NCBI GenBank assembly: GCA_022511065.1
Contig: JAFLSG010000004.1
Span: forward strand, 29,575 to 93,574
Length of the DNA stretch: 64,000 nt
Direction of reading: 5' to 3'
Origin: Prevotella sp.
Lineage (GTDB): Bacteria > Bacteroidota > Bacteroidia > Bacteroidales > Bacteroidaceae
In this document: positions 40,072 to 49,987 of the stretch, in pieces
Layout: every line of letters begins with the position of its first letter
Numbering within the stretch: position 1 is the first letter of the stretch
Program-made: the position numbers and the translations under genes
The notes under the pieces: model-generated
The model's database searches: none
What the model was told of the DNA's origin: nothing
The model's input: only the letters and a program-made list of their open reading frames with translations

Positions 40072-40830
40072 TCAGCGAAAAATCACCTTGCTACGGCAGA
40101 CCTCAATGCTTTCGGAAGCATCTGGTTCGGTCTTCACGATGCGGATGCAGAACTCGCTATCGGCAGTCTGCTCACGGAAGAACGAGAGGCGGTCACCTTG
40201 ATGCGCCTCCGCCACGTATGCCACTTCAAGCCGCTTGACGGGATGCGACTTGTGCCAAGACAAGTCCCAAAGGTCGAGCACGTGCTCGATGTACTTCACG
40301 GAATTGATGTGCCCATTGATATCCACGTCGTTGTATTGCGTCTCGATGGTGCGCACCAATTCTGCATCCCCGCTCATCCGTACCCTGCCACCCTTTTCTA
40401 TCGGGCACTCTTTCGCAGGTTCAATCCATTGGTTGATGGCACCGTCGTTCATCGCGAGGATATCCGTAGGCTGGCGCGTATCCGTGTCAATCATCGCCCA
40501 GACGCTGCGCCCGTAGCCATACACACGACCATCGGCACCCACCACACGGAAGTTGCGGTTCGTGAAATAGCGCATGGCGCTCTCCACCCACGTCTCGACA
40601 TTGAAACGCTCGTACATCTCTGGCGTCTCCTCCATCTCGATGGCAAGGCGCGAAAGCACCCACGCCCGATTGACGGTCAGCAGATAGCGCATACCAAACC
40701 CGCGGTCGGTAGAATGGAAGTCCGCCGCGTTGAGCAGATGGTTGCCGAGATGCCCCCAAAAGAGTCGCCTCGTAGCGTCGCAATGAAACGGCTCAGCCAG
40801 AAACTCATATCGTCCTACTTTATCCATCAT
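40072..40830 (-). CDS. Acyl-[acyl-carrier-protein] thioesterase
   Basis: 252 aa from the ATG at 40830, preceded by AGGGAG; a GTG at 40845 is possible but less likely. Two hot-dog domains: EPFHCDATRRLFWGHLGNHLLNAADFH in the first and ETQYNDVDINGHINSVKYIEHVLD in the second, which carries the catalytic Asn/His pattern. Releases fatty acids from ACP. In Bacteroidetes this gene normally sits within the ilv operon, as here, perhaps linked to branched-chain fatty acids made from the same precursors. Confidence 0.88.
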   Translation of the reverse strand: MMDKVGRYEFLAEPFHCDATRRLFWGHLGNHLLNAADFHSTDRGFGMRYLLTVNRAWVLSRLAIEMEETPEMYERFNVETWVESAMRYFTNRNFRVVGADGRVYGYGRSVWAMIDTDTRQPTDILAMNDGAINQWIEPAKECPIEKGGRVRMSGDAELVRTIETQYNDVDINGHINSVKYIEHVLDLWDLSWHKSHPVKRLEVAYVAEAHQGDRLSFFREQTADSEFCIRIVKTEPDASESIEVCRSKVIFR

Positions 40831-40841
40831 CTCCCTGACAA

Positions 40842-42116
40842 TCACTTGACGATTACTTTCTTATTACCACTCACATAGATGCCAGGGCGCGTAGGGCGGG
40901 CATTCAACTGAACACCCTGAAGCGTGTACCACACCTCATCATCCGCTTTCGCCACAGGCACATTACTGATGCCCGTTGCACCGTTGAAAAAATCTTTCAG
41001 CACATAAAGTCCCGGCAGGGCGCGGTGCGTGTTATCGTCCCACAATCCGCGGTTTACCCATCCGTTCAGGATAGCATTGTTAGGACCTTCACCATTCTCT
41101 TCGGGAAACCACCAATAGAGGCCATTCACATTATCGTGCTTTTTCAGTTCCGCAATCAAATCCTTCGCGTAAGCCGCCTGACCCTCGGGTGATACTGCCC
41201 ACGTGGAAGAGAAGTCGTAGTCGATGCCATTGCCCTGCTTCGGTTGCCACTGGTAGTAATAGGCTGTCTCCACAATCTGCACTTTCTTGTCGGGGAAAGC
41301 AGTCGCCAACACATTGAGCGACTCCGAGAGCGTGGAAAGACCGTTGTGCCAGAAAGGATAGTAACTCAATCCGATGACATCGTAATCCACCGCCGACAGA
41401 CGTTCATAGATGCCTTTCAGTACATCCGACTGACCGGCACGTTCCGTATGGATGACAATCTTCGCCTGCGGACAAACCTCACGACAGGCTTTCCCTGCTT
41501 GCTGAAGCAACGCAACGAAGCGCGCCCAGCCCGCATCGGAATTGACATAACACCGATTAGCTGAAGACCCTTTCTTGCCCCAAAGCATTCCGTAGGAGAT
41601 TTCATTGCCCGTCTGGATGAAATCAGGCGTTGCACCCGCCTCCACAAGCCGTTGCAGACAATCCTTCGTATAGTCGTAAATCTTTGCTTGCAACTCCGCA
41701 TCCGACAGCGATTCCCATGCAACAGGTGTCCACTGCTTGGCAGGGTCAGCCCACACATCGCTGTAATGGAAATCAAGCATGAAGGCAAAACCTGCCTCCT
41801 TGATGCGCTTGCCCAAGCGGATGACATAGTCAAGATCCTGACAGATGGCGGAATCGTTGCCATCGAGCGACGGCGTGGGATTCACGAAAAGGCGCACCCG
41901 CTGGGCATTCCACCCCACGGCCTCGCTTTTCATATAGTCAAGCACATCATCAATCCTTGCGCCCCCTTGGTCGTAATACGCCACGTTATAATCCTCATAG
42001 CGCAGCAGCATCGAGATGTCGCCACCCACATACAATTCCTGCGCCTGTATCGTGGTGCTCATAAACAGGCATGTTATTGTGATAACAAGCCACTTTATTC
42101 TCTTAATCAGTATCAT
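40842..42116 (-). CDS. Secreted GH53 endo-beta-1,4-galactanase with C-terminal sorting tail
   Basis: 424 aa from the ATG at 42116. Signal peptide MILIKRIKWLVITITCLFMS with cleavage near TIQA. TIM-barrel landmarks: acid/base Glu172 in FIQTGNEISYGMLW and nucleophile Glu283 in VQIVETAYYYQW. The C-terminus (YTLQGVQLNARPTRPGIYV then GNKKVIVK) looks like a type IX sorting tail, also present in the CotH-family protein of this window. Cleaves galactan side chains of pectin. It stands between ilvN (13 bp) and the thioesterase (11 bp), so it appears inserted in a biosynthetic operon. Confidence 0.92.
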   Translation of the reverse strand: MILIKRIKWLVITITCLFMSTTIQAQELYVGGDISMLLRYEDYNVAYYDQGGARIDDVLDYMKSEAVGWNAQRVRLFVNPTPSLDGNDSAICQDLDYVIRLGKRIKEAGFAFMLDFHYSDVWADPAKQWTPVAWESLSDAELQAKIYDYTKDCLQRLVEAGATPDFIQTGNEISYGMLWGKKGSSANRCYVNSDAGWARFVALLQQAGKACREVCPQAKIVIHTERAGQSDVLKGIYERLSAVDYDVIGLSYYPFWHNGLSTLSESLNVLATAFPDKKVQIVETAYYYQWQPKQGNGIDYDFSSTWAVSPEGQAAYAKDLIAELKKHDNVNGLYWWFPEENGEGPNNAILNGWVNRGLWDDNTHRALPGLYVLKDFFNGATGISNVPVAKADDEVWYTLQGVQLNARPTRPGIYVSGNKKVIVK

Positions 42117-42129
42117 TGTGATGTTAGGG

Positions 42130-42669
42130 TTAGTGATTCTTCTCGCGCTGTTCAAGGAACTTGCTCACTTCCTCCTGCGTGCCACGGGTAACGGCAATGC
42201 GACCCGAGCGGGTGTATTGCAGCACACAGTTGAAGTCGTTGAGGGCGAAATACAGATCCACCACCTCTTGCGTCACGCCCTGCTTCATCACGATGACATA
42301 CGTGGGATTCACCTCGGTGATGCTCGCCTGGAAGCGGCGGATGGTGCGGGAAATCTCGGGATTGTTCATCACGTGCTCGGTAGAGAGCTTGTAGAGTCCC
42401 GTCTCACGGATAAAAAGTTGGTCGTCAGTAAAGTAATTCGCCTTGATGACATCCACCTTCTTCTCTATCTGCTTGGTGATCTTCTGTATCTGATCCTCGT
42501 CGCTCCACGCGGTGATGGTGTATTTATGGACGCGCTCGATGCTCGATGCCGACACGTTGAGGCTCTCGATGTTTACCTGACGGCGCGTAAAGACGGCAGT
42601 AACCTGATTGAGAATACCCGCCACGTTCTCGGAATACACCAACAGGGTATATAGTTTCTTCTCTTCCAT
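42130..42669 (-). CDS. ilvN: Acetolactate synthase small (regulatory) subunit
   Basis: 179 aa from the ATG at 42669. N-terminal ACT domain (LYTLLVYSENVAGILNQVTAVFTRR) that binds valine for feedback control, then the small-subunit C-terminal domain (ALNDFNCVLQYTRSGRIAVTRG). Lies 15 bp after ilvB. Confidence 0.95.
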   Translation of the reverse strand: MEEKKLYTLLVYSENVAGILNQVTAVFTRRQVNIESLNVSASSIERVHKYTITAWSDEDQIQKITKQIEKKVDVIKANYFTDDQLFIRETGLYKLSTEHVMNNPEISRTIRRFQASITEVNPTYVIVMKQGVTQEVVDLYFALNDFNCVLQYTRSGRIAVTRGTQEEVSKFLEQREKNH

Positions 42670-42684
42670 AGTCTTCAAAAGTCG

Positions 42685-44400
42685 TTATACGTTTACATCC
42701 AACAGCATATCATCCACGCTCATACCCGGCGGTGTCATCGGCAGCACATTGTCATCCTCGCGGATGGCGCACTCGAGAATGTACGGGCCTTTCGTGGTGA
42801 GCATCCTGTCAATCGCACTCGCAAGATTGGAACGGTCGGTCACCGCCTCGTAAGGAATGTTGTAACCCTGCGCTATCAGTTCATAGCAGGGGTTCATCAT
42901 CTTCGTGAACGACTGGCGGCGCTGCCAGAACATATCTTGCCATTGGCGCACGTTGCCGAGATAGTTGTTGTTGAGCAGAATCATCTTCACGGGTGCTTGC
43001 TGCTCCATAATCGTACCAAGTTCTTCGATGCACATCTGGAAGCCACCATCGCCCATAAAGCAAACCACGGTGCGGTCAGGTGCGCCAAAGGTTGCACCGA
43101 TGGCCGCCGGCATACCATACCCCATCGTGCCGAGACCGCCACTCGTGCAGATGCTGCGCTTTTTGGGATATTGGAAATAGCGGGTGGCAAAGAGTTGGTT
43201 TTGCCCTACGTCGGTGACAAGCACGGCATCCCCCTTTGTTGCCTCTGCCACGGCATTGACCACCTCACCCATCAGCAAGGGACCCGCCGTGGGATGGATG
43301 GCAGGTTCAATGACCCGCTCGCGCTCCTTGGCGGCAAGGGGAATGAATGAATCGCGCCACTCCGTATGCTTTGCCTCGCGAAGCAAGGCGGTAATGGCAG
43401 GCAATGACTCCTTACAGTCGGCTACTACCGCCACATCGGTCTTTACGTTCTTATCTATTTCACTCTTGTCGATGTCAAGGTGAATCACCTTTGCCTGTTT
43501 TGCATAGGTATTCGCATTGCCAATCACACGGTCGCTGAAGCGCATACCGATGGCAATCAGCACATCGCATTCCTGTTCCTTGAGATTGGGAGCATAGTTG
43601 CCGTGCATACCGAGCATACCCACATTGAGCGGATGCGTGCTGGGCAAGGCGGAAAGTCCGAGCATCGTACGACCTGCGGGGATGTCAGCCTTCTCAAGGA
43701 AAGCCACCAGTTCATCCTGTGCATTACCGAGTTCAACGCCCTGCCCCACAAGTGCGAGGGGTTTCTTGGCATTGTTTATCAACTCGGCAGCCTCGCGCAC
43801 GGCCGTCTCATCGAGCGGCGGATATGCCACATAGGAGCGCACGAAATCCACCTTCTTCAACGCAAACTCAACCTGCTCCACCTGAGCATTCTTGGGGAAA
43901 TCAAGCACCACAGGGCCGGGACGACCACTGCGGGCAATATAAAAGGCACGACTCACCGCCCATGCGATATCCTCCGCGCGGCGAATCTGGTAACTCCATT
44001 TGGAAATCGGCTGTGCCAGACCCACGAGATCCACTTCCTGGAATGCGTCTGTTCCCAACGCACCGATGGGCACCTGACCTGCGATGACAACGATTGGCGT
44101 AGAGTCGAGCATCGCATCGGCAATGCCCGTCAGGGTGTTCGTTGCACCAGGACCACTCGTCACGATACACACACCCACCTCGCCCGACACGCGGGCATAG
44201 CCCTCTGCGGCGTGCGTGGCGGCCTGTTCGTGGCGCACCAAGATGTGGTCGAATGCTTTTTTCTCTCCCCGTGTGTAGTCGTAAAGCGCATCATACACGG
44301 GCATGATAGAGCCTCCGGGATAACCGAATATGGTCTTCACGCCCTCTGCCTGCAAAGCACGCATCAGCGCTTCACTTCCTGTAATCTTTTCCTTTGACAT
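42685..44400 (-). CDS. ilvB: Acetolactate synthase large subunit
   Basis: 571 aa. Thiamine-diphosphate enzyme: the catalytic Glu in LVRHEQAATHAAEGYAR, the FAD/central domain, and the cofactor motif GDGGFQMCIEELGTI ending with LLNNNYLGNVRQWQ. Condenses pyruvate with pyruvate or 2-oxobutyrate. Ten bp after ilvD. Confidence 0.97.
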   Translation of the reverse strand: MSKEKITGSEALMRALQAEGVKTIFGYPGGSIMPVYDALYDYTRGEKKAFDHILVRHEQAATHAAEGYARVSGEVGVCIVTSGPGATNTLTGIADAMLDSTPIVVIAGQVPIGALGTDAFQEVDLVGLAQPISKWSYQIRRAEDIAWAVSRAFYIARSGRPGPVVLDFPKNAQVEQVEFALKKVDFVRSYVAYPPLDETAVREAAELINNAKKPLALVGQGVELGNAQDELVAFLEKADIPAGRTMLGLSALPSTHPLNVGMLGMHGNYAPNLKEQECDVLIAIGMRFSDRVIGNANTYAKQAKVIHLDIDKSEIDKNVKTDVAVVADCKESLPAITALLREAKHTEWRDSFIPLAAKERERVIEPAIHPTAGPLLMGEVVNAVAEATKGDAVLVTDVGQNQLFATRYFQYPKKRSICTSGGLGTMGYGMPAAIGATFGAPDRTVVCFMGDGGFQMCIEELGTIMEQQAPVKMILLNNNYLGNVRQWQDMFWQRRQSFTKMMNPCYELIAQGYNIPYEAVTDRSNLASAIDRMLTTKGPYILECAIREDDNVLPMTPPGMSVDDMLLDVNV

Positions 44401-44410
44401 TATCCTAAAA

Positions 44411-46213
44411 TTAATCTATAATCCTAATTCCACCCTTGTCGGCACTCGCCACGCTCTGGGCATAGGCACGCAATGCCTTGCTGACCGTTCGGTTACGCTT
44501 CAAGGGCTGCTGCGGACGGGCTGCAAGCTCTTCATCGGAAAGCTTTACGTTGATGGAACGGCTCGGAATGTCAATGACGATGATGTCGCCATCCTTCACC
44601 TTACCGATGTTTCCGCCCGATGCCGCCTCGGGAGAGATATGCCCGATGCTCAGTCCACTCGTACCACCAGAGAAGCGACCGTCGGTAATAAGCGCACACT
44701 CCTTGCCGAGGTGCATACTCTTTATATAAGAGGTGGGATAGAGCATTTCCTGCATACCGGGACCTCCCTTCGGGCCTTCGTGGGTGATAACCACGCAGTC
44801 GCCACTCTTCACCTTGCCGCCGAGAATGCCCTCGCAGGCATCTTCCTGTGAATCGAACACCACGGCAGGGCCTTCAAAGTGCCAGATACTCTCATCCACA
44901 CCGGCTGTCTTCACGACACAGCCATCTTGTGCGATATTACCAAAAAGCACGGCAAGACCACCATCCTTCGTGTAAGCATGCTCCAAATCGCGGATGCAAC
45001 CATTGGCGCGGTCGGTATCAAGTGTACCCCACTCTTCCGACTGACTTCCCATCTTCGTAGAGAAGCGGTTGCCGGGGGCACTCTGATAGATGCGGTTAGC
45101 CTCGGCATCCACCGACGCACCCGTAATATCATACTTCGCCATCGCCTCGCCAAGCGTCTGCCCATCCACACGAATGGCAGAGCCATCAATCAGTCCACCC
45201 TTGTTCAGTTCGGCAAGAATGCCGAGGATGCCACCGGCACGATTGCACTCCTGAACGGAATACTTCTGTGTGTTCGGCGCAAGTTTGCAAAGACAGGGCA
45301 CTTTGCGGGAAAGGCGGTCGATGTCTTGCATATTGAAATCGGCACCTGCCTCCTGCGCAACGGCAAGGAGATGAAGTACCGTATTGGTAGAACCGCCCAT
45401 CGCAATGTCGAGTGCCATTGCATTGAGGAATGCCTTGCGCGTAGCAATATTGCGGGGCAGCACACTTTCGTCGCCATCTTGATAATAAGCAAAGGCATTC
45501 TTCACCACCTGACGGGCGGCAGCCTTGAAGAGTTCGATGCGGTTGGTATGCGTGGCAAGAATCGTGCCGTTGCCGGGCAAAGACAGACCGATTGCCTCAG
45601 TCAGCGAGTTCATCGAGTTGGCGGTGAACATACCCGAGCACGAGCCGCAACCCGGACAAGCACATCTTTCTAATTCCTTGATTTCCTCATCAGAAACCTC
45701 AGGGTCTGCACCCTTGACCATTGCCGTTATCAAATCAGCATTCTCGCCGCGCCATCTGCCTGCCTCCATCGGGCCTCCCGAACAGAATACCGTCGGGATG
45801 TTCAGGCGCATGGATGCCATCAGCATGCCTGGTGTCACCTTGTCGCAGTTGGAGATGCAAATCATCGCATCGGCCTTGTGGGCATTCACCATATACTCCA
45901 CGGAGTCAGCGATAATGTCGCGCGAGGGCAGCGAATAGAGCATACCGTCATGACCCATCGCGATACCGTCGTCAATGGCGATGGTATTGAATTCCGCTGC
46001 AAAGCAGCCCATCTTCTCAATCTCTTCCTTTACTATCTGACCAATCTCGTGCAGATGGGTGTGACCAGGCACAAACTGGGTGAATGAATTGACGATGGCA
46101 ATAATCGGTTTGCCAAACTGCTCTTGCTTCATACCCGTGGCCACCCAGAGCGCACGCGCCCCGGCCATTCGTCTGCCTTCCGTGCAGACTGCACTTCTTA
46201 ACTGATGCTTCAT
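44411..46213 (-). CDS. ilvD: Dihydroxy-acid dehydratase
   Basis: 600 aa. Fe-S ligands in [14 protein letters not shown] and [18 protein letters not shown], plus the conserved [24 protein letters not shown] region near the C-terminus. Third step of valine/isoleucine synthesis. First gene of the ilvD-ilvB-ilvN unit; the leader is only about 20 nt, leaving no room for an attenuator. Confidence 0.97.
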   Translation of the reverse strand: MKHQLRSAVCTEGRRMAGARALWVATGMKQEQFGKPIIAIVNSFTQFVPGHTHLHEIGQIVKEEIEKMGCFAAEFNTIAIDDGIAMGHDGMLYSLPSRDIIADSVEYMVNAHKADAMICISNCDKVTPGMLMASMRLNIPTVFCSGGPMEAGRWRGENADLITAMVKGADPEVSDEEIKELERCACPGCGSCSGMFTANSMNSLTEAIGLSLPGNGTILATHTNRIELFKAAARQVVKNAFAYYQDGDESVLPRNIATRKAFLNAMALDIAMGGSTNTVLHLLAVAQEAGADFNMQDIDRLSRKVPCLCKLAPNTQKYSVQECNRAGGILGILAELNKGGLIDGSAIRVDGQTLGEAMAKYDITGASVDAEANRIYQSAPGNRFSTKMGSQSEEWGTLDTDRANGCIRDLEHAYTKDGGLAVLFGNIAQDGCVVKTAGVDESIWHFEGPAVVFDSQEDACEGILGGKVKSGDCVVITHEGPKGGPGMQEMLYPTSYIKSMHLGKECALITDGRFSGGTSGLSIGHISPEAASGGNIGKVKDGDIIVIDIPSRSINVKLSDEELAARPQQPLKRNRTVSKALRAYAQSVASADKGGIRIID

Positions 46214-46238
46214 ACCTAACGTGTTAAAAAATTAGGTG

Positions 46239-46246
46239 CAAAATTA
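46239..46246 (-). promoter_or_regulatory. -7 box of the ilvD operon
   Basis: TAATTTTG on minus, 25 bp before the start codon. Confidence 0.6.
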
Positions 46247-46339
46247 CACTAAATCCCCCAAACTCCCAACAAATTCAAGGAATAATTTGTCAGGAGCGAG
46301 AAAATCGCAACTAAAATCAAGTCTGCTGATAACAATCTG

Positions 46340-47362
46340 TTACTTCCCCGCGCCGGCTGCCTCCGTAAAAGCCTCCATGATAGCGGTCGGCTTATGCCCC
46401 TCGAAAGCACCGAGCGGATAGTGGCCTTCAAGTTCGGGTGCCCAGTAGAATACACCTTGACAATGACCGTCGCAGTCTTCCTTCGAGGCGCGGATAATGG
46501 CTGCCATAATCTGCTTGCCCTCCACGGGATGCTTCACCTCCGTGCCTGTCTCCACCACCATCAGAGGCGTATGATACTTTGCATAGAGCGCACGGATGTT
46601 GGCAGTGAAGGCGCTCACCGTCTCTTCCCACGAACTCGTCAGTCCAGCCTCCTTGTCCCAATAAGGATAGACGCTCAACCCGATAATATCCCACGGACAC
46701 TTGTATTTCTTCAGTCCGTCGAAGATGAAGTTAAAGCGCTTCGGGTCGCAGCCCCCGTCAAGATGAACAATGACCTCGGCATTCGGATAAACAGCCTTCA
46801 CAGCCTGATAACCAGCCTTCGTAAATCCGGCATATTGCTTCATGTTCTCCTCCGCACGCCCCACGGGCCAGAGGAAGCCGTGAGTAGTCTCATTGCCCAC
46901 CTGCACCCAACGTACATCAATATCCTTGTCTTTCAGCGCCTGCAACACCTCGCGGGTATGCTCCGCTAAAGCGCGTTTCATCTGCGCATAGTTCATACGG
47001 AGCCACGCTGCGGGGATGTTCTGCTTGCCGGGGTCTGCCCAATAGTCGCTGTAGTGGAAATCAAGCATAATCGCCATACCGTGTTGCTTGGCTCGGAGCG
47101 CCATGTTCACCACATCGTCCTTGCCACAAAAGCCACGCTTGGGATTCACCCAGACGCGCAGACGCACGGCGTTCAGCCCGAGTTCCTTCATCAGTTCGGT
47201 GTTCTCGCGAGGCTCTCCCGCCGCATTCATCAACTGCACGCCACGGGCTTCAAGTTCCGTGGTGCCGCTAATATCAGCCCCTAACCAAAACGGCTCCGCC
47301 TGTTGTGCGAAGGCGGAAAGGCACAGCGCCATTGCGCATATCAAGACTTCCAATCTTTTCAT
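46340..47362 (-). CDS. Secreted GH53 endo-beta-1,4-galactanase
   Basis: 340 aa from the ATG at 47362; the frame is open further upstream but the signal peptide (MKRLEVLICAMALCLSAFA) and promoter fix this start. Acid/base Glu158 in WVQVGNETTHGFLW, nucleophile Glu271 in LMVVETGTEV, and LDFHYSDYWADPGKQ on the barrel. No C-terminal sorting tail, unlike the other GH53 here, so it is probably periplasmic. Divergent from the GH2 gene, forming a galactan-use pair. Confidence 0.93.
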   Translation of the reverse strand: MKRLEVLICAMALCLSAFAQQAEPFWLGADISGTTELEARGVQLMNAAGEPRENTELMKELGLNAVRLRVWVNPKRGFCGKDDVVNMALRAKQHGMAIMLDFHYSDYWADPGKQNIPAAWLRMNYAQMKRALAEHTREVLQALKDKDIDVRWVQVGNETTHGFLWPVGRAEENMKQYAGFTKAGYQAVKAVYPNAEVIVHLDGGCDPKRFNFIFDGLKKYKCPWDIIGLSVYPYWDKEAGLTSSWEETVSAFTANIRALYAKYHTPLMVVETGTEVKHPVEGKQIMAAIIRASKEDCDGHCQGVFYWAPELEGHYPLGAFEGHKPTAIMEAFTEAAGAGK

Positions 47363-47380
47363 TTGTTCCGATTTTTTGTG

Positions 47381-47388
47381 CAAATATA
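47381..47388 (-). promoter_or_regulatory. -7 box of the GH53 gene (46340-47362)
   Basis: TATATTTG on minus, 19 bp before the start codon; the identical word serves the divergent GH2 gene. Confidence 0.65.
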
Positions 47389-47421
47389 AGCATTTTTTGT
47401 CATATTCTCGATTATTTCCCG

Positions 47422-47429
47422 TATATTTG
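47422..47429 (+). promoter_or_regulatory. -7 box of the GH2 gene
   Basis: TATATTTG with TTTG 22 bp upstream, 37 bp before the ATG at 47466. Confidence 0.65.
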
Positions 47430-47465
47430 CAGCAAATATCAATAACAAGACAAATAGCATCATCT

Positions 47466-49895
47466 ATGAAAATCAGACTTTTGACGGCGGCGCTGATGGT
47501 GGCATCGGCACTCAACGCACAGGAACGCCGTGAAATAACACTCACCGACGGATGGCAGTTCTCACAAGACAAACAGGCGTGGAAGAGCGTCCGCGTGCCG
47601 CACGACTGGGCAATTAGCGGGCCTTTCGACAAAAAATGGGACTTGCAGACGGTGGCCATCGAGCAGAACGGCGAGAAGCAGGCCACCGAAAAGAGCGGGC
47701 GCTCGGGTGCACTGCCGTGGATTGGCGAGGGACATTACAAGCGTACACTTACCATCCCCGCAGGCTATGAGCGGGTAGAACTTGTGTTCGACGGCGCGAT
47801 GGCAGAGCCTACCGTCAGTATCAACGGCCAGAAAGCAGGCTATTGGGCGTATGGATATAATGCTTTCCGCGTCGATGCCACGCCGTTCATCAAGCAGGGT
47901 GAAAACCTCTTGGAGGTGGATTTGCAGAACGTGGAGGAGAGTAGTCGCTGGTATCCCGGCGCGGGTATCTACCGCCCGGTGAAACTGATACTGACGGGAA
48001 AGCATCGTCTCGATGACTGGGGGACATACATCCGCACGCTATCTGCCGACGGGGAAAAGGCGATGGTCAGCGTAACCTCACAACTCGCTGCTGAAAATTC
48101 TTACCCCGCATCGCTTGCCGTTGAAGTATCCATCTACGATGCGCAGGGTAAGCATATCGGCACGGAACACAGAAGTCTTTCCGCAACAGGCGGCACGGAG
48201 ATGACCTTTGAGGTAAAGAAACCCAAACTATGGTCGCCCGAGACACCTTATTTATATAAGGTAGTGACCCGCCTCTATGACAACGGCAAGTTGCAAGACG
48301 AGACCACAAACAAGCTCGGCATCCGCACCATCAGCGTTTCCAAGGAACATGGATTCCAACTAAACGGCGTAACCCGCAAGTTCAAGGGCGTCTGTCTGCA
48401 CCACGATTTGGGTCCACTCGGCACGGCTATCAACAAGGCGGCACTCATCCGACAAATCAAGACGCTCAAGGAGATGGGTTGCGATGCCATCCGCACCGCC
48501 CACAACATGCCTTCGACCATGCAGATGGAGGTGTGCGACTCGCTTGGTATGATGGTGATGGCAGAGAGTTTCGATATGTGGATCTATCCCAAATGCAAGA
48601 ACGGCTACGCGCGTTTCTTTGAGGAATGGAGCGACAAGGACATTGAGAATCTTGTGCTGAACCACCGCAATCACCCGAGTATCGTGATGTGGAGCATCGG
48701 CAACGAGATACCCGAGCAGGGTAGCGAACAGGGGCGCAACATCAGCAAGCACTTGCAAGACCTTTGCCACAAACTCGATCCGTCGCGCCCTGTCACACAG
48801 GGAATGGACAGAGCCGAACCAGCATTAAAGAGCGGGTTCGCACAAGTAATGGATGTTCCGGGCTTCAACTACCGTGTGCATAAGTACGAGAAGAATATGG
48901 AACAACTGCCGCAAGGTTTCTTGCTCGGTTGCGAGACGGCCTCAACGGTCAGCAGTCGTGGTGTCTATAAGTTCCCCGTCACCCCGACCGACCACGGTGT
49001 CTATCCCGATGGCCAGTGCTCCAGTTACGATGTGGAATGGTGCTCGTGGTCAAACCTGCCCGATGACGATTGGGTGTGGCAAGACGATAAGGACTGGGTG
49101 ATCGGCGAATTTGTGTGGACAGGCTACGACTATCTCGGTGAGCCGACGCCTTACGATACCTATTGGCCCTCGCGCAGCAGCTATTTCGGCATCTGCGATT
49201 TGGCGGGTCTGCCCAAGGATAGATACTATCTCTACCGCAGCAAGTGGCAGAAAGACAAGCACACCATCCATCTCCTCCCCCACTGGACTTGGGGCAAGGA
49301 GCGCAAGGGGAAGGTGACACCCGTGTATTGCTACACCGACTACCCGTCGGGCGAGTTGTTCGTCAATGGCAAGAGCCAGGGCAGAATCACCAAGAATCCC
49401 GCGGAGCGCTTAGACCGTTACCGTCTGCGTTGGAACAATGTGAAGTACGAGCCAGGCGAGATAAAGGTGGTGGTCTATGATGCGCAGGGCAACATGGCTG
49501 GCGAACAAACCGTGAAGACTGCCGGTAAACCTGCGAAACTCGCGTTGGATGCGTGGACTTGCACCACCACGGATAGCCCTGCAAGTGTTCCCACCTTGAA
49601 AGCTGACGGCGACGACCTCGCCTTCATCACCATCTCTCTGACCGATGAAAACGGCACGCTTATCCCCAATGCTTCCGACCAACTGACTTTCGAGGTGTCC
49701 GGCAGCGGCACATTTGAGGCAGTCTGCAATGGTGATGCCACCAGTCTTGAGCCGTTCACCGCCCCGACGATGCAGCTCTTCAATGGTCAGCTTGTGGTTA
49801 TCGTCCGCAGCGCGAAGCAAGCGGGAGCGCTTACGCTGAAGGTTATCGACAAACAGCAGAATATTGAAAACACCATAGATATCAAGGTTATCTAA
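47466..49895 (+). CDS. Secreted GH2 beta-galactosidase
   Basis: 809 aa from the ATG at 47466 with signal peptide MKIRLLTAALMVASALNA. Sugar-binding jelly roll (about 20-180), Ig-like domain, TIM barrel with acid/base Glu414 in MWSIGNEIPEQG and likely nucleophile Glu490 in LLGCETASTVSSRG. A DUF4982-type domain and a C-terminal Ig-like domain (ADGDDLAFITISLTDENG) follow. The domain order is the usual Bacteroidetes one. It should finish galacto-oligosaccharides made by the adjacent GH53. Confidence 0.93.
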   Translation: MKIRLLTAALMVASALNAQERREITLTDGWQFSQDKQAWKSVRVPHDWAISGPFDKKWDLQTVAIEQNGEKQATEKSGRSGALPWIGEGHYKRTLTIPAGYERVELVFDGAMAEPTVSINGQKAGYWAYGYNAFRVDATPFIKQGENLLEVDLQNVEESSRWYPGAGIYRPVKLILTGKHRLDDWGTYIRTLSADGEKAMVSVTSQLAAENSYPASLAVEVSIYDAQGKHIGTEHRSLSATGGTEMTFEVKKPKLWSPETPYLYKVVTRLYDNGKLQDETTNKLGIRTISVSKEHGFQLNGVTRKFKGVCLHHDLGPLGTAINKAALIRQIKTLKEMGCDAIRTAHNMPSTMQMEVCDSLGMMVMAESFDMWIYPKCKNGYARFFEEWSDKDIENLVLNHRNHPSIVMWSIGNEIPEQGSEQGRNISKHLQDLCHKLDPSRPVTQGMDRAEPALKSGFAQVMDVPGFNYRVHKYEKNMEQLPQGFLLGCETASTVSSRGVYKFPVTPTDHGVYPDGQCSSYDVEWCSWSNLPDDDWVWQDDKDWVIGEFVWTGYDYLGEPTPYDTYWPSRSSYFGICDLAGLPKDRYYLYRSKWQKDKHTIHLLPHWTWGKERKGKVTPVYCYTDYPSGELFVNGKSQGRITKNPAERLDRYRLRWNNVKYEPGEIKVVVYDAQGNMAGEQTVKTAGKPAKLALDAWTCTTTDSPASVPTLKADGDDLAFITISLTDENGTLIPNASDQLTFEVSGSGTFEAVCNGDATSLEPFTAPTMQLFNGQLVVIVRSAKQAGALTLKVIDKQQNIENTIDIKVI

Positions 49896-49910
49896 GGAAG
49901 TTCCTTAAAC

Positions 49911-49950
49911 AAAGAATGCGGTTTGGTAGATTGCCAAACCGCATTTCTTT
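49911..49950. terminator. Terminator between convergent GH2 and oxidoreductase genes
   Basis: ATGCGGTTTGG/CCAAACCGCAT core stem (11 bp), extended by AAAGA/TCTTT with a one-base bulge; A-rich on one side and T-rich on the other, fitting both directions. Confidence 0.75.
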
Positions 49951-49987
49951 ATATGTGCAGAATCGTGTCTTTGAACAAACGAATTTA

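Noticed and set aside
40057..40878. 273-codon frame on plus behind a promoter-like box
   Set aside because: Exactly opposite the thioesterase coding region and without recognisable domain; only the promoter box is kept as an observation.
47363..47686. N-terminal extension of the GH53 frame
   Set aside because: Overlaps the divergent promoters and the GH2 coding region; the signal peptide begins at 47362.
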